Positions 1 through 6,270 of a DNA stretch of 28,927 bases are shown piece by piece. The notes below the pieces were generated by a model. That model worked only from the letters and a program-made list of their open reading frames with translations, searched no databases and was not told where the DNA came from. Origin of the DNA: DAOPYE01 sp035352715 (GTDB taxonomy: Bacteria > Acidobacteriota > Holophagae > Holophagales > Holophagaceae); contig DAOPYE010000027.1 of NCBI GenBank assembly GCA_035352715.1, positions 1 through 28,927 of the forward strand. The letters are read 5' to 3'. A program made the translations under genes and the position numbers. The stretch's first letter is position 1. Every line of letters begins with the position of its first letter.

Positions 1-1
1 C

Positions 2-580
2 CTCAAGCGCGTCACGCGCCTGGTGGACGAGCACAAGGCCACGGCCGACGGCCTGCCCGCCAAGGATCAGCTCACGTCCGCCGAGAAGGCCCTGCTCGTG
101 AAGCTGCATCAGACGCTCGCCAAGGTCACAGATGATCTCAGCCAGCGCTACCAGTTCAACACCCTGCCCAGCGCCCTGATGGAACTGATCAACGTGCTCT
201 ACGATCTGCCCGCGGATAGCCCCAATCGCGGCCCCGTGCTGCAGCACGCGCTGTCCATCTTCGTGCGCATGATGTCGCCCGCCGCGCCGCATGTGGCCGA
301 ACAGCTCTGGGCGACGCTTGGTGGCGACGGCTTCTGCATGCACGCCCCGTGGCCTGAAGCGGATCCCACCTGGCTGCAGGCGGATGAAGTGACCGTCGTG
401 GTCCAGGTCAACGGCAAGCTGCGCGGCCGCATCCAGATTGCCGCCAGCGCCAGCGAAGACGACCGCAAGACTGCTGCCCTGGCTTGCGCCGAAGTGAAGC
501 CCCACCTCAAAGGCAAGGAGATCGTGAAGGTCATCGTCCCCCCGGGCGGCAAGCTCGTCAGCATCGTCGTCAAGGGCTGA
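2..580 (+). CDS. leuS: Leucyl-tRNA synthetase, C-terminal part (5' end outside window)
   Basis: The frame is open from base 2 to a TGA at 578-580, so this is the last 192 residues of a gene that begins before the window. Leucyl-tRNA synthetase charges tRNA-Leu in the cytoplasm. The fragment holds the end of the helical anticodon-binding domain (the MMSPAAPHVAEQLW helix is typical of class Ia Leu/Ile/Val enzymes) and the small C-terminal domain with VVVQVNGKLRGRI and the ending KGKEIVKVIVPPGGKLVSIVV, which is characteristic of bacterial LeuRS. There is no sign of truncation at the 3' end. The next gene starts about 85 bases downstream and I see no clear terminator between them. The family call is secure; the catalytic core cannot be checked from this window. 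Confidence 0.95.
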   Translation, partial: LKRVTRLVDEHKATADGLPAKDQLTSAEKALLVKLHQTLAKVTDDLSQRYQFNTLPSALMELINVLYDLPADSPNRGPVLQHALSIFVRMMSPAAPHVAEQLWATLGGDGFCMHAPWPEADPTWLQADEVTVVVQVNGKLRGRIQIAASASEDDRKTAALACAEVKPHLKGKEIVKVIVPPGGKLVSIVVKG

Positions 581-665
581 GAACCGTCACATCCCGCAAG
601 CGCCAAGCTGTCACGATGCACGGGTGCAGGGTCTGGGATGCTGGGTCTTCACGATCGAGCAAGCC

Positions 666-941
666 ATGACCCCTCATTCTTCATCCAGCGATTCCGGCGC
701 CATCTCCCTTGAACAGCCGGGCCATCTGACCTCGAGCCTCTCTGAGGCTCGGCAGATCCACGAGAAGCGGGGTGGCTATCTCTTCCGCATGGCGGGCGTA
801 TTCCTGATCTGCTCGTACGAGGAAGCCCTCCAGTGGGGCTGGAGGCCGGAGGAGCTGAAGCACCTGCGCTGTCGGCCCGCGCCATCCGAGCCTCGGAAGG
901 CCGTCACCCGGCCTGCTGACACGCGGATGCGGAACGCTTAG
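666..941 (+). CDS. Small hypothetical protein, 91 aa
   Basis: An ATG at 666 opens a 91-residue frame. A GTG at 624 would add 14 residues, but neither start has a convincing Shine-Dalgarno sequence. The N-terminus is Ser-rich and probably disordered. The middle (residues about 20-65) looks folded, with an amphipathic stretch SLSEARQIHEKRGG followed by a short hydrophobic strand LFRMAGVFLICSYEEALQWGW. The C-terminus is Arg/Pro-rich. I see no signal peptide, transmembrane helix or known motif. It sits between leuS and pyrE on the same strand and could be co-transcribed with them. I do not recognise the family. Codon use resembles its neighbours, which favours a real gene over chance, but a spurious frame remains possible in such GC-rich DNA. 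Confidence 0.45.
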   Translation: MTPHSSSSDSGAISLEQPGHLTSSLSEARQIHEKRGGYLFRMAGVFLICSYEEALQWGWRPEELKHLRCRPAPSEPRKAVTRPADTRMRNA

Positions 942-985
942 GATCAAGAGAGGCTTCGCGTTGGAGCCCGTTGTTTGAGGCCCCG

Positions 986-1615
986 ATGACCCAGCTTGAT
1001 CTCGCTTCCGGCCTATTGGATGCAGGCGCGGTGCGACTTTCGCCCAAATCCCCCTTCACCTGGGCTTCGGGGCTGAAATCGCCCATCTACTGCGACAACC
1101 GGCAACTGCTGGGTTTCCCCGAACTGCGGCGCGCCATCGCGCAGGCGCTGGCGGCACGGTCAGCGGAGCGCAACCCCACCCTCATTGCCGGAACCAGCAC
1201 CGCCGGAATCCCCTGGGCGGCGCTCGTGGCCGATATCCTGAACCTGCCCATGGCCTACGTGCGCCCCGAGCCCAAGAAGCACGGCATGGGCCGCCAGGTC
1301 GAAGGCCCCCATGCGGACGGGCACAGGGTCGTGCTCATCGAGGATCTGATCAGCACCGGCGGCAGCAGCGTGAAATGCGTGGAAGCCCTGCGGCACGAGG
1401 ACGCCGAGGTGCTGGAAGTGCTTGCCCTCTTCAGCTACGGCCTACCCCAGGCGGATGAGACCTTCCACGCCGCGAACACGCCCCTGCGCGTGCTCACCAC
1501 GTTCGAGGAACTGGCAAAGCGTGCCAGCGAGAAAGCCATCCTGGACGCCCAGGACCTCGCCTCGTTGACCGAATGGCGGCAGGACACCGTCGCCTGGAGC
1601 AAGCGCCACGAATAA
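986..1615 (+). CDS. pyrE: Orotate phosphoribosyltransferase
   Basis: The enzyme joins orotate to PRPP to give OMP in de novo pyrimidine synthesis, in the cytoplasm. The ATG at 986 is preferred because GAGG lies 5 bases upstream (977-980); a TTG at 971 would add five residues. The 209-aa product matches the usual size (about 210). Visible signatures are FTWASGLKSPIYCDNR near the N-terminus (OMP/orotate loop), the flexible PRPP loop KKHGMGRQVEG, and the type I phosphoribosyltransferase PRPP-binding motif VVLIEDLISTGGSS around residues 115-128. The GRQVEG and EDLISTGGSS version of the motifs resembles the PyrE type common in Bacteroidetes and Acidobacteria. No other pyr gene is adjacent. Confidence 0.95.
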   Translation: MTQLDLASGLLDAGAVRLSPKSPFTWASGLKSPIYCDNRQLLGFPELRRAIAQALAARSAERNPTLIAGTSTAGIPWAALVADILNLPMAYVRPEPKKHGMGRQVEGPHADGHRVVLIEDLISTGGSSVKCVEALRHEDAEVLEVLALFSYGLPQADETFHAANTPLRVLTTFEELAKRASEKAILDAQDLASLTEWRQDTVAWSKRHE

Positions 1616-1623
1616 TGTTTGCG

Positions 1624-1648
1624 GCTAACGTTTCCAGCTAACGTTCCC
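1624..1648. repeat. Tandem direct repeat of GCTAACGTT upstream of the RidA-like gene
   Basis: Two copies of GCTAACGTT followed by YCC lie at 1624-1635 and 1637-1648, offset by 13 bases. Each contains the palindrome AACGTT. They lie 27-51 bases before the RidA-like start codon, a position suited to an operator or promoter spacer. The role is unknown and a chance duplication is possible. Confidence 0.4.
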
Positions 1649-1674
1649 GGCCCGATGCCCATGGGAGACAGTCC

Positions 1675-2124
1675 ATGTCCAAGTTGAATCCGATCCTTGG
1701 CCTTTGCGTGATCTCCTTGGGATGCGCCATCCCGAAGCCAGCTCCCACGACGTTGATCCCCTACCACCAGGGCCCCTGGGAACAGACGATCGGCTATTCG
1801 CAGTCCATCACCGCGGGCAACCGCATCCATGTGAGCGGAACCGTGGGCGCGGACGCCTCGGGCTTTCCCAAGACCATGGAAGGCCAGATGAAGGCGGCGC
1901 TCGCCACCATCGAGGCCACCTTGAAACAGCAGGGCGGATCGCTTCAGGATGTGGTCGCGGAGCGCATCTACACCACGGATATCGAAGCCCTGAAACGTTG
2001 CCAGGACGTGCGCAAACAGGCCTACAGCGGCCATCTGCCAGCGGCCACCTGGGTGGAAGTGCGCAGGCTGTACGAACCTGAAGCCCTGCTGGAGATCGAA
2101 GTCGAGGCCCTGAGGCGGCGATGA
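1675..2124 (+). CDS. Exported RidA/YjgF-like protein lacking the deaminase arginine
   Basis: This 149-aa protein has the RidA (YER057c/YjgF/UK114) fold: GNRIHVSGTVGAD, then the helix MKAALATIEATLKQQGGSLQDVV, and the C-terminal strand LLEIEVEAL. Two points are unusual. Residues 4-16 form a short hydrophobic N-terminal segment ending in LGC with Cys17, which looks like a degenerate lipobox and suggests export, whereas classical RidA is cytoplasmic. Also, the Arg that binds the substrate carboxylate in RidA imine deaminases (Arg105 in E. coli) aligns with Ala124 here (LPAATWVEV), so 2-aminoacrylate deaminase activity is not expected. The start ATG at 1675 has GGGAGA about 7 bases upstream. The stop overlaps the next gene by four bases (ATGA), so the two are translationally coupled. 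The specific function is unknown; the fold call is firm. Confidence 0.8.
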   Translation: MSKLNPILGLCVISLGCAIPKPAPTTLIPYHQGPWEQTIGYSQSITAGNRIHVSGTVGADASGFPKTMEGQMKAALATIEATLKQQGGSLQDVVAERIYTTDIEALKRCQDVRKQAYSGHLPAATWVEVRRLYEPEALLEIEVEALRRR

Positions 2125-2669
2125 CGCGCATCTACACGCGCACCGGCGATACGGGCGAAACGGATCTCTACGGCGGCGATCGCGCCTCCAAGGCCTGTCG
2201 GCGCCTGGAGGCCTGTGGCGCACTGGATGAGCTGAACTGCGCCATCGGCATCCTGCGCCTGCACGCGTCCCCCGAAGCCAACCCCCCGCTGGAGCGCATC
2301 CAGAACGATCTCTTCGTCCTGGGCTCCCACCTGGCGGCGACGCCTGGACGGCTGGCTTCACTCAAGGATCGACTGCACCAAGGCCTGTGGCCCATCCCGG
2401 ACATCGAAGCGGATATCGACCGGCTGATGGCCCTGGCGCCATCCCTAACCACCTTCGTGCTGCCGGGCGGCAGCCCCGGCGCGGCGCATGCCCACTGGGT
2501 GCGCAGCCTGTGCCGCCGCGCCGAGCGGCGCGTCGTGAGCCTGAACGCCGAATCGCCCCTGGAACCCGAGTTGCTCATCTACGTGAACCGGCTCAGCGAC
2601 TGGTTCTTCGCCCTTGCCCGCGCCGAGAACGCACGGTTGGGCCAGCCCGACACCCTCTGGAAATCCTGA
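2121..2669 (+). CDS. Cob(I)yrinic acid a,c-diamide adenosyltransferase, PduO type
   Basis: The enzyme transfers the adenosyl group of ATP to cob(I)alamin to make adenosylcobalamin (salvage or late corrinoid synthesis), in the cytoplasm. The 182-aa protein shows the PduO/EutT-like helical-bundle signatures in order: the N-terminal ATP loop YTRTGDTGETDLYGGDR (residues 5-21), CGALDELN (about 32-39), LPGGSPGAAHAHWVRSLCRRAER (about 114-136), and the terminal YVNRLSDWFFALAR with the Arg/Asp pair typical of the active site. It overlaps the RidA-like gene by four bases (ATGA at 2121-2124). No other cobalamin genes are nearby, which fits salvage rather than de novo synthesis. Symbols used for this family include pduO and cobO, although classical CobO is an unrelated family. 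Confidence 0.93.
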   Translation: MTRIYTRTGDTGETDLYGGDRASKACRRLEACGALDELNCAIGILRLHASPEANPPLERIQNDLFVLGSHLAATPGRLASLKDRLHQGLWPIPDIEADIDRLMALAPSLTTFVLPGGSPGAAHAHWVRSLCRRAERRVVSLNAESPLEPELLIYVNRLSDWFFALARAENARLGQPDTLWKS

Positions 2670-2681
2670 TTCGGAGCCATC

Positions 2682-3374
2682 TTGCGCGCCTTGATCCTTA
2701 CGCTCGCCCTGGCGGGCCTTTCCGCCGCATCGACGGCCGCCCGGGCCCAGGACGCGCCCTCGCACTGGGGCCCCGTGGGCCTTGCGATCACCGTGCACAC
2801 CAGCCTGCCCCTGGGCAGCCTGTCCCAGGATGTCCATGGACACGTGGGATTCGGGCTCGGCGTCCATGTCCCCCTGCAGATCAGCGGCCATCAGGTGCTG
2901 CGCCCCAGCTTCGAGTGGACGGGATTTCGCATCAATGACCGCAACCTGGGCGCCCGCGCCTTCGCCTCGATGTTCGATGCGGACTACGCCGAGGATCGGC
3001 TGGTGCTGCGCAGCTACAAGCTGAGCCTGGACTACCTCTTCTTCCAGGGACCGGATGGCGTGGGGCCCTACCTCATCCTCAGCGGCGGGGTCCAGCGATC
3101 GCGCCTCTACCTGGAACAGCGCACCGTCACGAACAGCGATGGCAGCGGAGACCAGCAGGTGGACCCCATCGCCACCTGGGAACCCGCGGATACAGCGTGG
3201 TTTGGCGGCGGCATCGGCTATCAGGCCGCGAGCGGCGTGCTGATGGAATGCCGCTACGCCAACTGGCGCTACCGGGCCGAACCGGGCATCCCCCTCGATA
3301 ACACCTGGCCCGGGACGACCCACGTCCTGCGGGAAGCCCACAGCCTGACCTTCGCCGTGGGCGGCCGGTTCTAG
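2682..3374 (+). CDS. Probable outer-membrane beta-barrel protein, 230 aa
   Basis: The TTG at 2682 is chosen because GGAG lies 5 bases upstream (2673-2676) and it places a clean signal peptide at the N-terminus: MRAL, a hydrophobic core LILTLALAGLSAAS, then an ARA|Q-type cleavage site near residue 22. The mature part alternates polar and hydrophobic residues in short strands (for example GHVGFGLGVHVPLQI, LVLRSYKLSLDYLFF, GPYLILSGGVQRSRLYL, LTFAVGGRF) and ends in Phe, as expected for a small 8-stranded OmpA/OmpW-like barrel inserted by BAM. No specific family is recognised. It follows the adenosyltransferase by 12 bases and meets the kinase gene tail-to-tail with only 6 bases between, without an obvious terminator. 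Confidence 0.75.
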   Translation: MRALILTLALAGLSAASTAARAQDAPSHWGPVGLAITVHTSLPLGSLSQDVHGHVGFGLGVHVPLQISGHQVLRPSFEWTGFRINDRNLGARAFASMFDADYAEDRLVLRSYKLSLDYLFFQGPDGVGPYLILSGGVQRSRLYLEQRTVTNSDGSGDQQVDPIATWEPADTAWFGGGIGYQAASGVLMECRYANWRYRAEPGIPLDNTWPGTTHVLREAHSLTFAVGGRF

Positions 3375-3380
3375 CGGAAT

Positions 3381-4376
3381 CTACGCGCCTTCCCGGCAGC
3401 TCAACAGCCGCGCTTCCGCCCAGCGCAGCCAGTTCTCGGTGGCGATGACGCCTTCGCCGTGGCGCATGCGGTGGAAGTGATGGATCAGGTGCCGGATGGT
3501 GCGCGGGATCGCCGGGGCGAACTGGCAGCGCTTTCGATGGACGATCTGATGGCCGAAAGTCCCTAGGGCCTTGAGGTTGCGCTGCAGGGCGCTGAGATTC
3601 AGCTCCTCCCAGAGCAGGACTTCGGACCAGCCCAGGGTTTCCAGCGCGCGCTCCACCATGATCTGGCGGGCTTCTTCCGACCAGTCCCAGTAGCCGTCGA
3701 ACAGGATCGACGCCAGATCGTACGTGGCCGCGCCTTTGCGGGCGTCCTGGAAGTCGATGGTCACCAGGCGATCGCCGTGCACCATCAGGTTGCGAACGTG
3801 GAAATCGCGATGCACCAGGAAGCGTGCGCGGCTCTCCAAGGCGCCGTGCACCTCGACCATCATGCGATCCAGCCATCCGGGCGGATCCTTCTGCAGGAAA
3901 TCCTGGAAAAAGTTCTGGCGGCAGTATTCCCACTCGAACTCGAACTTGGCCTTATCGAAGGACCGAAGCATGAAGAAGGCACGCGAGGGCGCCGCCTCGG
4001 TCAGCAGGCCCATCCACATCGAAAGCTGCTCGCCGATCTCAGCAGCCCAGCGATTTTCTTCCTCGGGATGCTGAACGAGCCGCTGTTCCAGGCTGACATC
4101 GCCCAGATCCTCCAGCAGCATGGCGCGGCCCTCGTCCCAGAACTGGATCGTGGTGGGCACGCGCACGACCGGATCCAGGTAGGCCTGCAGCGCCCGGTAG
4201 TCGTAGTAGGGATCATCAGGCTTTTCGGGATCCGGATCCGGATACAGCACCACCAGGGCCGTGCCCAGGGTGCTGTGATCCACGCGGAAGTACTGGCGTG
4301 CGCCCGCATCCCCGACCAGGGGACGGGCGTTCGTGCAGGCCCAGCGTTCCAACGCGACGGTCAGCCGTTCGTTCAT
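3381..4376 (-). CDS. amgK: AmgK-like sugar kinase (N-acetylmuramate/N-acetylglucosamine 1-kinase type)
   Basis: A 331-aa protein of the aminoglycoside-phosphotransferase (APH) kinase fold. Catalytic-loop residues H189-R-D191-F-H-V-R-N196 and the metal-binding DFQD (D208-D211) are present, followed by GAATYDLASIL. The DFQDA...YDLAS version is characteristic of AmgK, the anomeric kinase that phosphorylates MurNAc/GlcNAc in peptidoglycan recycling. An N-terminal lobe motif MLLEDLGD (87-93) also fits. The ATG at 4376 (MNERLTVAL) is preferred over an upstream in-frame start at 4436, because the latter would run through a hairpin and add a low-complexity Arg/Pro stretch. A MurU-like nucleotidyltransferase lies upstream on the same strand, which strengthens the assignment. 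A general APH-family kinase is the alternative. Confidence 0.78.
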   Translation of the reverse strand: MNERLTVALERWACTNARPLVGDAGARQYFRVDHSTLGTALVVLYPDPDPEKPDDPYYDYRALQAYLDPVVRVPTTIQFWDEGRAMLLEDLGDVSLEQRLVQHPEEENRWAAEIGEQLSMWMGLLTEAAPSRAFFMLRSFDKAKFEFEWEYCRQNFFQDFLQKDPPGWLDRMMVEVHGALESRARFLVHRDFHVRNLMVHGDRLVTIDFQDARKGAATYDLASILFDGYWDWSEEARQIMVERALETLGWSEVLLWEELNLSALQRNLKALGTFGHQIVHRKRCQFAPAIPRTIRHLIHHFHRMRHGEGVIATENWLRWAEARLLSCREGA

Positions 4377-4394
4377 GCCTGCAGTGTACCTGCA

Positions 4395-4433
4395 AGAAGG
4401 CCTTCGAAACCGCTGCGGGATCGAAGGCCTTCT
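4395..4433 (-). terminator. Perfect 13-bp inverted repeat before the AmgK-like gene
   Basis: AGAAGGCCTTCGA at 4395-4407 is perfectly complementary to TCGAAGGCCTTCT at 4421-4433, with a 13-base loop. It sits between the small upstream gene (stop at 4449) and the AmgK start (4376). No T-tract follows on the - strand, so it may be a weak terminator, an RNA-processing or stability hairpin, or an operator. Confidence 0.5.
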
Positions 4434-4448
4434 CATGGTGTATGGCGT

Positions 4449-4820
4449 TCAGGGAATCTGGGGCTGCGCCAATCGGCCCAGCAGCTGGTTGACCATGCTG
4501 CGCGCCATGGCCCTGGGCACAACCGCCCGGAAGCCGCCGGATTCGATGGCCATCTCGGCTGGCAGGATGAACAGGGACATGGCCCGCGTGAAGAGGTTCA
4601 TCCGAACCCAGGCCTCCAGCACCATCAAATCGCCCTGTTGGCCCTGATGCTGTTCAAGACTCAGCATCATGGGCGCCACCAGAAAACCGATCCCCTTCTG
4701 GTACAGGCGCCCGATGCTGCTGGACTTCCGGGCTGTGTATCCGTGCCTGGACGCCCATTCCGAGACGATGGACCACACATCCATCTCCGTCTGGAACTCG
4801 ATCCGCGTGCGTGAAGACAT
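4449..4820 (-). CDS. Conserved-looking hypothetical protein, 123 aa
   Basis: The ATG at 4820 follows the stop of the upstream membrane-protein gene by 5 bases, with GGATAG as the likely ribosome site, so the two genes are probably co-expressed. The sequence begins with a charged strand (MSSRTRIEFQTEMDVWSIV) and a helix ending EWASRHGYTARK. It continues with an aliphatic segment GIGFLVAPMMLSLEQHQGQ and a hydrophobic region around AWVRMNLFTRAMSLFILPAEM, and ends GRLAQPQIP. The hydrophobic stretches are short and mixed, so it may be membrane-associated rather than clearly transmembrane. I do not recognise the family or any catalytic motif. Its place between murU-like and amgK-like genes is suggestive but does not define a function. 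Confidence 0.65.
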   Translation of the reverse strand: MSSRTRIEFQTEMDVWSIVSEWASRHGYTARKSSSIGRLYQKGIGFLVAPMMLSLEQHQGQQGDLMVLEAWVRMNLFTRAMSLFILPAEMAIESGGFRAVVPRAMARSMVNQLLGRLAQPQIP

Positions 4821-4825
4821 GAAGC

Positions 4826-5317
4826 CTATCCGCGGATCATGCCGGCGATCTTGCTCGCCACGGGCATATTCCACTTCTCACCGCCGAAGGCCTTGATCCA
4901 GCCCAGGATCATGCCGCCCAGGACCGCCACCAAGATGCCGAGCCCCAGCAGGGTGCTGACGATGCCCAGGTTCGCCGCTGCCAGCACAAAGCCGAGAACG
5001 GTCGCGACGATTTCCACCGCGATGATCGTCACGAAAAAGCCCAGGCCCTGGGCCGCGTGCCAGTAGACGTACTCCTTCTGGGGATCTTCCTTCTGGCTCT
5101 TGAACATCAGGAAGGGGATGAGAGAGAAGATCCCGAAGTAGGACAGGAAGAGGAAGACCTTGTCTCCATCGTTGTAGGGGGTGACGTTGNNNNNNNNNNN
5201 NNNNNNNNNNNNNNNNNNNNNNNNNNNNNNNNNNNNNNNNNNNNNNNNNNNNNNNNNNNNNNNNNNNNNNNNNNNNNNNNNNNNNNNNNCGTTGTAGGGG
5301 GTGACGTTGCCGCTCAT
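4826..5317 (-). CDS. DUF4870-like small membrane protein (interrupted by scaffold gap)
   Basis: As written the frame contains 34 unknown residues from the N-run at 5190-5289, but the 20 bases on each side of the gap are identical (5170-5189 and 5290-5309). Merging them removes 120 bases, keeps the frame, and gives an intact protein of 123 aa starting MSGNVTPYNDGDKVF. The merged product has three predicted transmembrane helices (about residues 14-32, 51-72, 78-101) and the EYVYWHAAQGLGFF segment typical of DUF4870/Tic20-like small membrane proteins, where a His and a Gln precede the second helix. The start has GGAGG 4 bases upstream. Its cellular role is not known. It lies between the MurU-like gene and a small unknown gene. 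Confidence 0.75.
   Translation of the reverse strand: MSGNVTPYNXXXXXXXXXXXXXXXXXXXXXXXXXXXXXXXXXXNVTPYNDGDKVFLFLSYFGIFSLIPFLMFKSQKEDPQKEYVYWHAAQGLGFFVTIIAVEIVATVLGFVLAAANLGIVSTLLGLGILVAVLGGMILGWIKAFGGEKWNMPVASKIAGMIRG
5170..5309. repeat. 20-bp duplication flanking scaffold gap 1
   Basis: The 20-base sequence at 5170-5189 is repeated exactly at 5290-5309 with only Ns between. This is best read as the overlapping ends of two contigs that were joined with a 100-N placeholder, not a biological repeat. The merged reading restores one continuous gene. Confidence 0.85.
5190..5289. other. Assembly gap, 100 N
   Basis: A run of exactly 100 Ns, the conventional unknown-length scaffold gap. It falls inside codons 9-43 of the DUF4870-like gene. 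The identical flanks suggest the true gap size is minus 20 bases. Confidence 0.97.
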
Positions 5318-5439
5318 GATGCCTCCGAGGAATGAAAGTGGCGTTCAAATGCCCATCGAAAGGGCATAGACGGAGGTTATCGAACGGATGGATACGCAAA
5401 CATGACGGTTGATTTCTTCACCGGTGTGACAGTTGGCAA

Positions 5440-6270
5440 CTACAAGCCCAGCCGCACCTGGCGGCCATCTTCGTCAAACCAGAAGGCATCGTGATCCACA
5501 AAGGCCGGGTTCATGCGCGCGCCCGGACCCAGGATGCAGCGCTGCAGTTTTCCCGCAGGAACGGCCTGGGGATGCACGTAGCATCCGGATACGCGGCCCT
5601 CCGCTTGCGGCGCGAGTCTGGCTGCGGCGTCGATGAGCTGATCCGGCGATCCGATTTCGATCCAGGGAAAGGGGCTGACCACGATGCCCGCGTGATGCTT
5701 CAAGCGTGGCAGGATGTCCGCCTTGACGTCGGCCGGTCCCGCTTCGGGCAGCAGCGCCAGAGCCTGCGCCCCCCACAGCGACGCGCCCGTGAAATGGTAC
5801 GGGCCTTCGCCGGTTTCGCCCTTGGGCAGCACCCGCCCCTGGCGATCCAGCCAGACGGGATTCCATGGCCCGCCGGGATGGGGCACGAGCAGCCAGCTCA
5901 GTTCCGCGCCCCTGCGGCGATGTTCTGCGATGAAGGCCTGCCAGGGGATATCCGCCAGGGCGTCCCCATTCCACACGGCCAGCGGATCCACGGCGCGACC
6001 GCGCGCGTGCATGAGGCCGCCCGCCGATCCCAGCAGCGTCGGTTCGCGGAACACCGTCAGTTCGCCCTGCGCCGCCAGCTCCAGCCGATCCGCCAGATGA
6101 TGGCCGTTGCACGCGATCTGTGCCAGCCCCGCGTCCCGCATGGCGCGGCCCGCCAGCGCCAGCATGGAGACGCCGTTCAGGGTCCACGCGGGCTTGGGCA
6201 GCACACGCGAAAGCACACCCATCCGCGTGCCCAGCCCCGCCGCCAGGATGAAACCATCCAACGGCTTCAC
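5440..6270 (-). CDS. murU: MurU-like sugar-1-phosphate nucleotidyltransferase
   Basis: A 276-aa nucleotidyltransferase of the GT-A/NTP_transferase fold. The nucleotide-binding loop LAAGLGTRM is at residues 9-17, followed by LPKPA (24-28) and, further on, the metal-binding WNGDALADI. The size is close to bacterial MurU and mannose-1-phosphate guanylyltransferase-like enzymes, which lack the long C-terminal domain of GlmU. MurU converts MurNAc-1-phosphate to UDP-MurNAc, and its partner kinase AmgK is encoded 1 kb downstream on the same strand, so a peptidoglycan-recycling role is likely. The GTG start at 6270 overlaps the stop of the CorC-like gene by four bases (GTGA), which fixes the start and implies translational coupling. 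The substrate is inferred from context; another NDP-sugar pyrophosphorylase is possible. Confidence 0.75.
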   Translation of the reverse strand: MKPLDGFILAAGLGTRMGVLSRVLPKPAWTLNGVSMLALAGRAMRDAGLAQIACNGHHLADRLELAAQGELTVFREPTLLGSAGGLMHARGRAVDPLAVWNGDALADIPWQAFIAEHRRRGAELSWLLVPHPGGPWNPVWLDRQGRVLPKGETGEGPYHFTGASLWGAQALALLPEAGPADVKADILPRLKHHAGIVVSPFPWIEIGSPDQLIDAAARLAPQAEGRVSGCYVHPQAVPAGKLQRCILGPGARMNPAFVDHDAFWFDEDGRQVRLGL

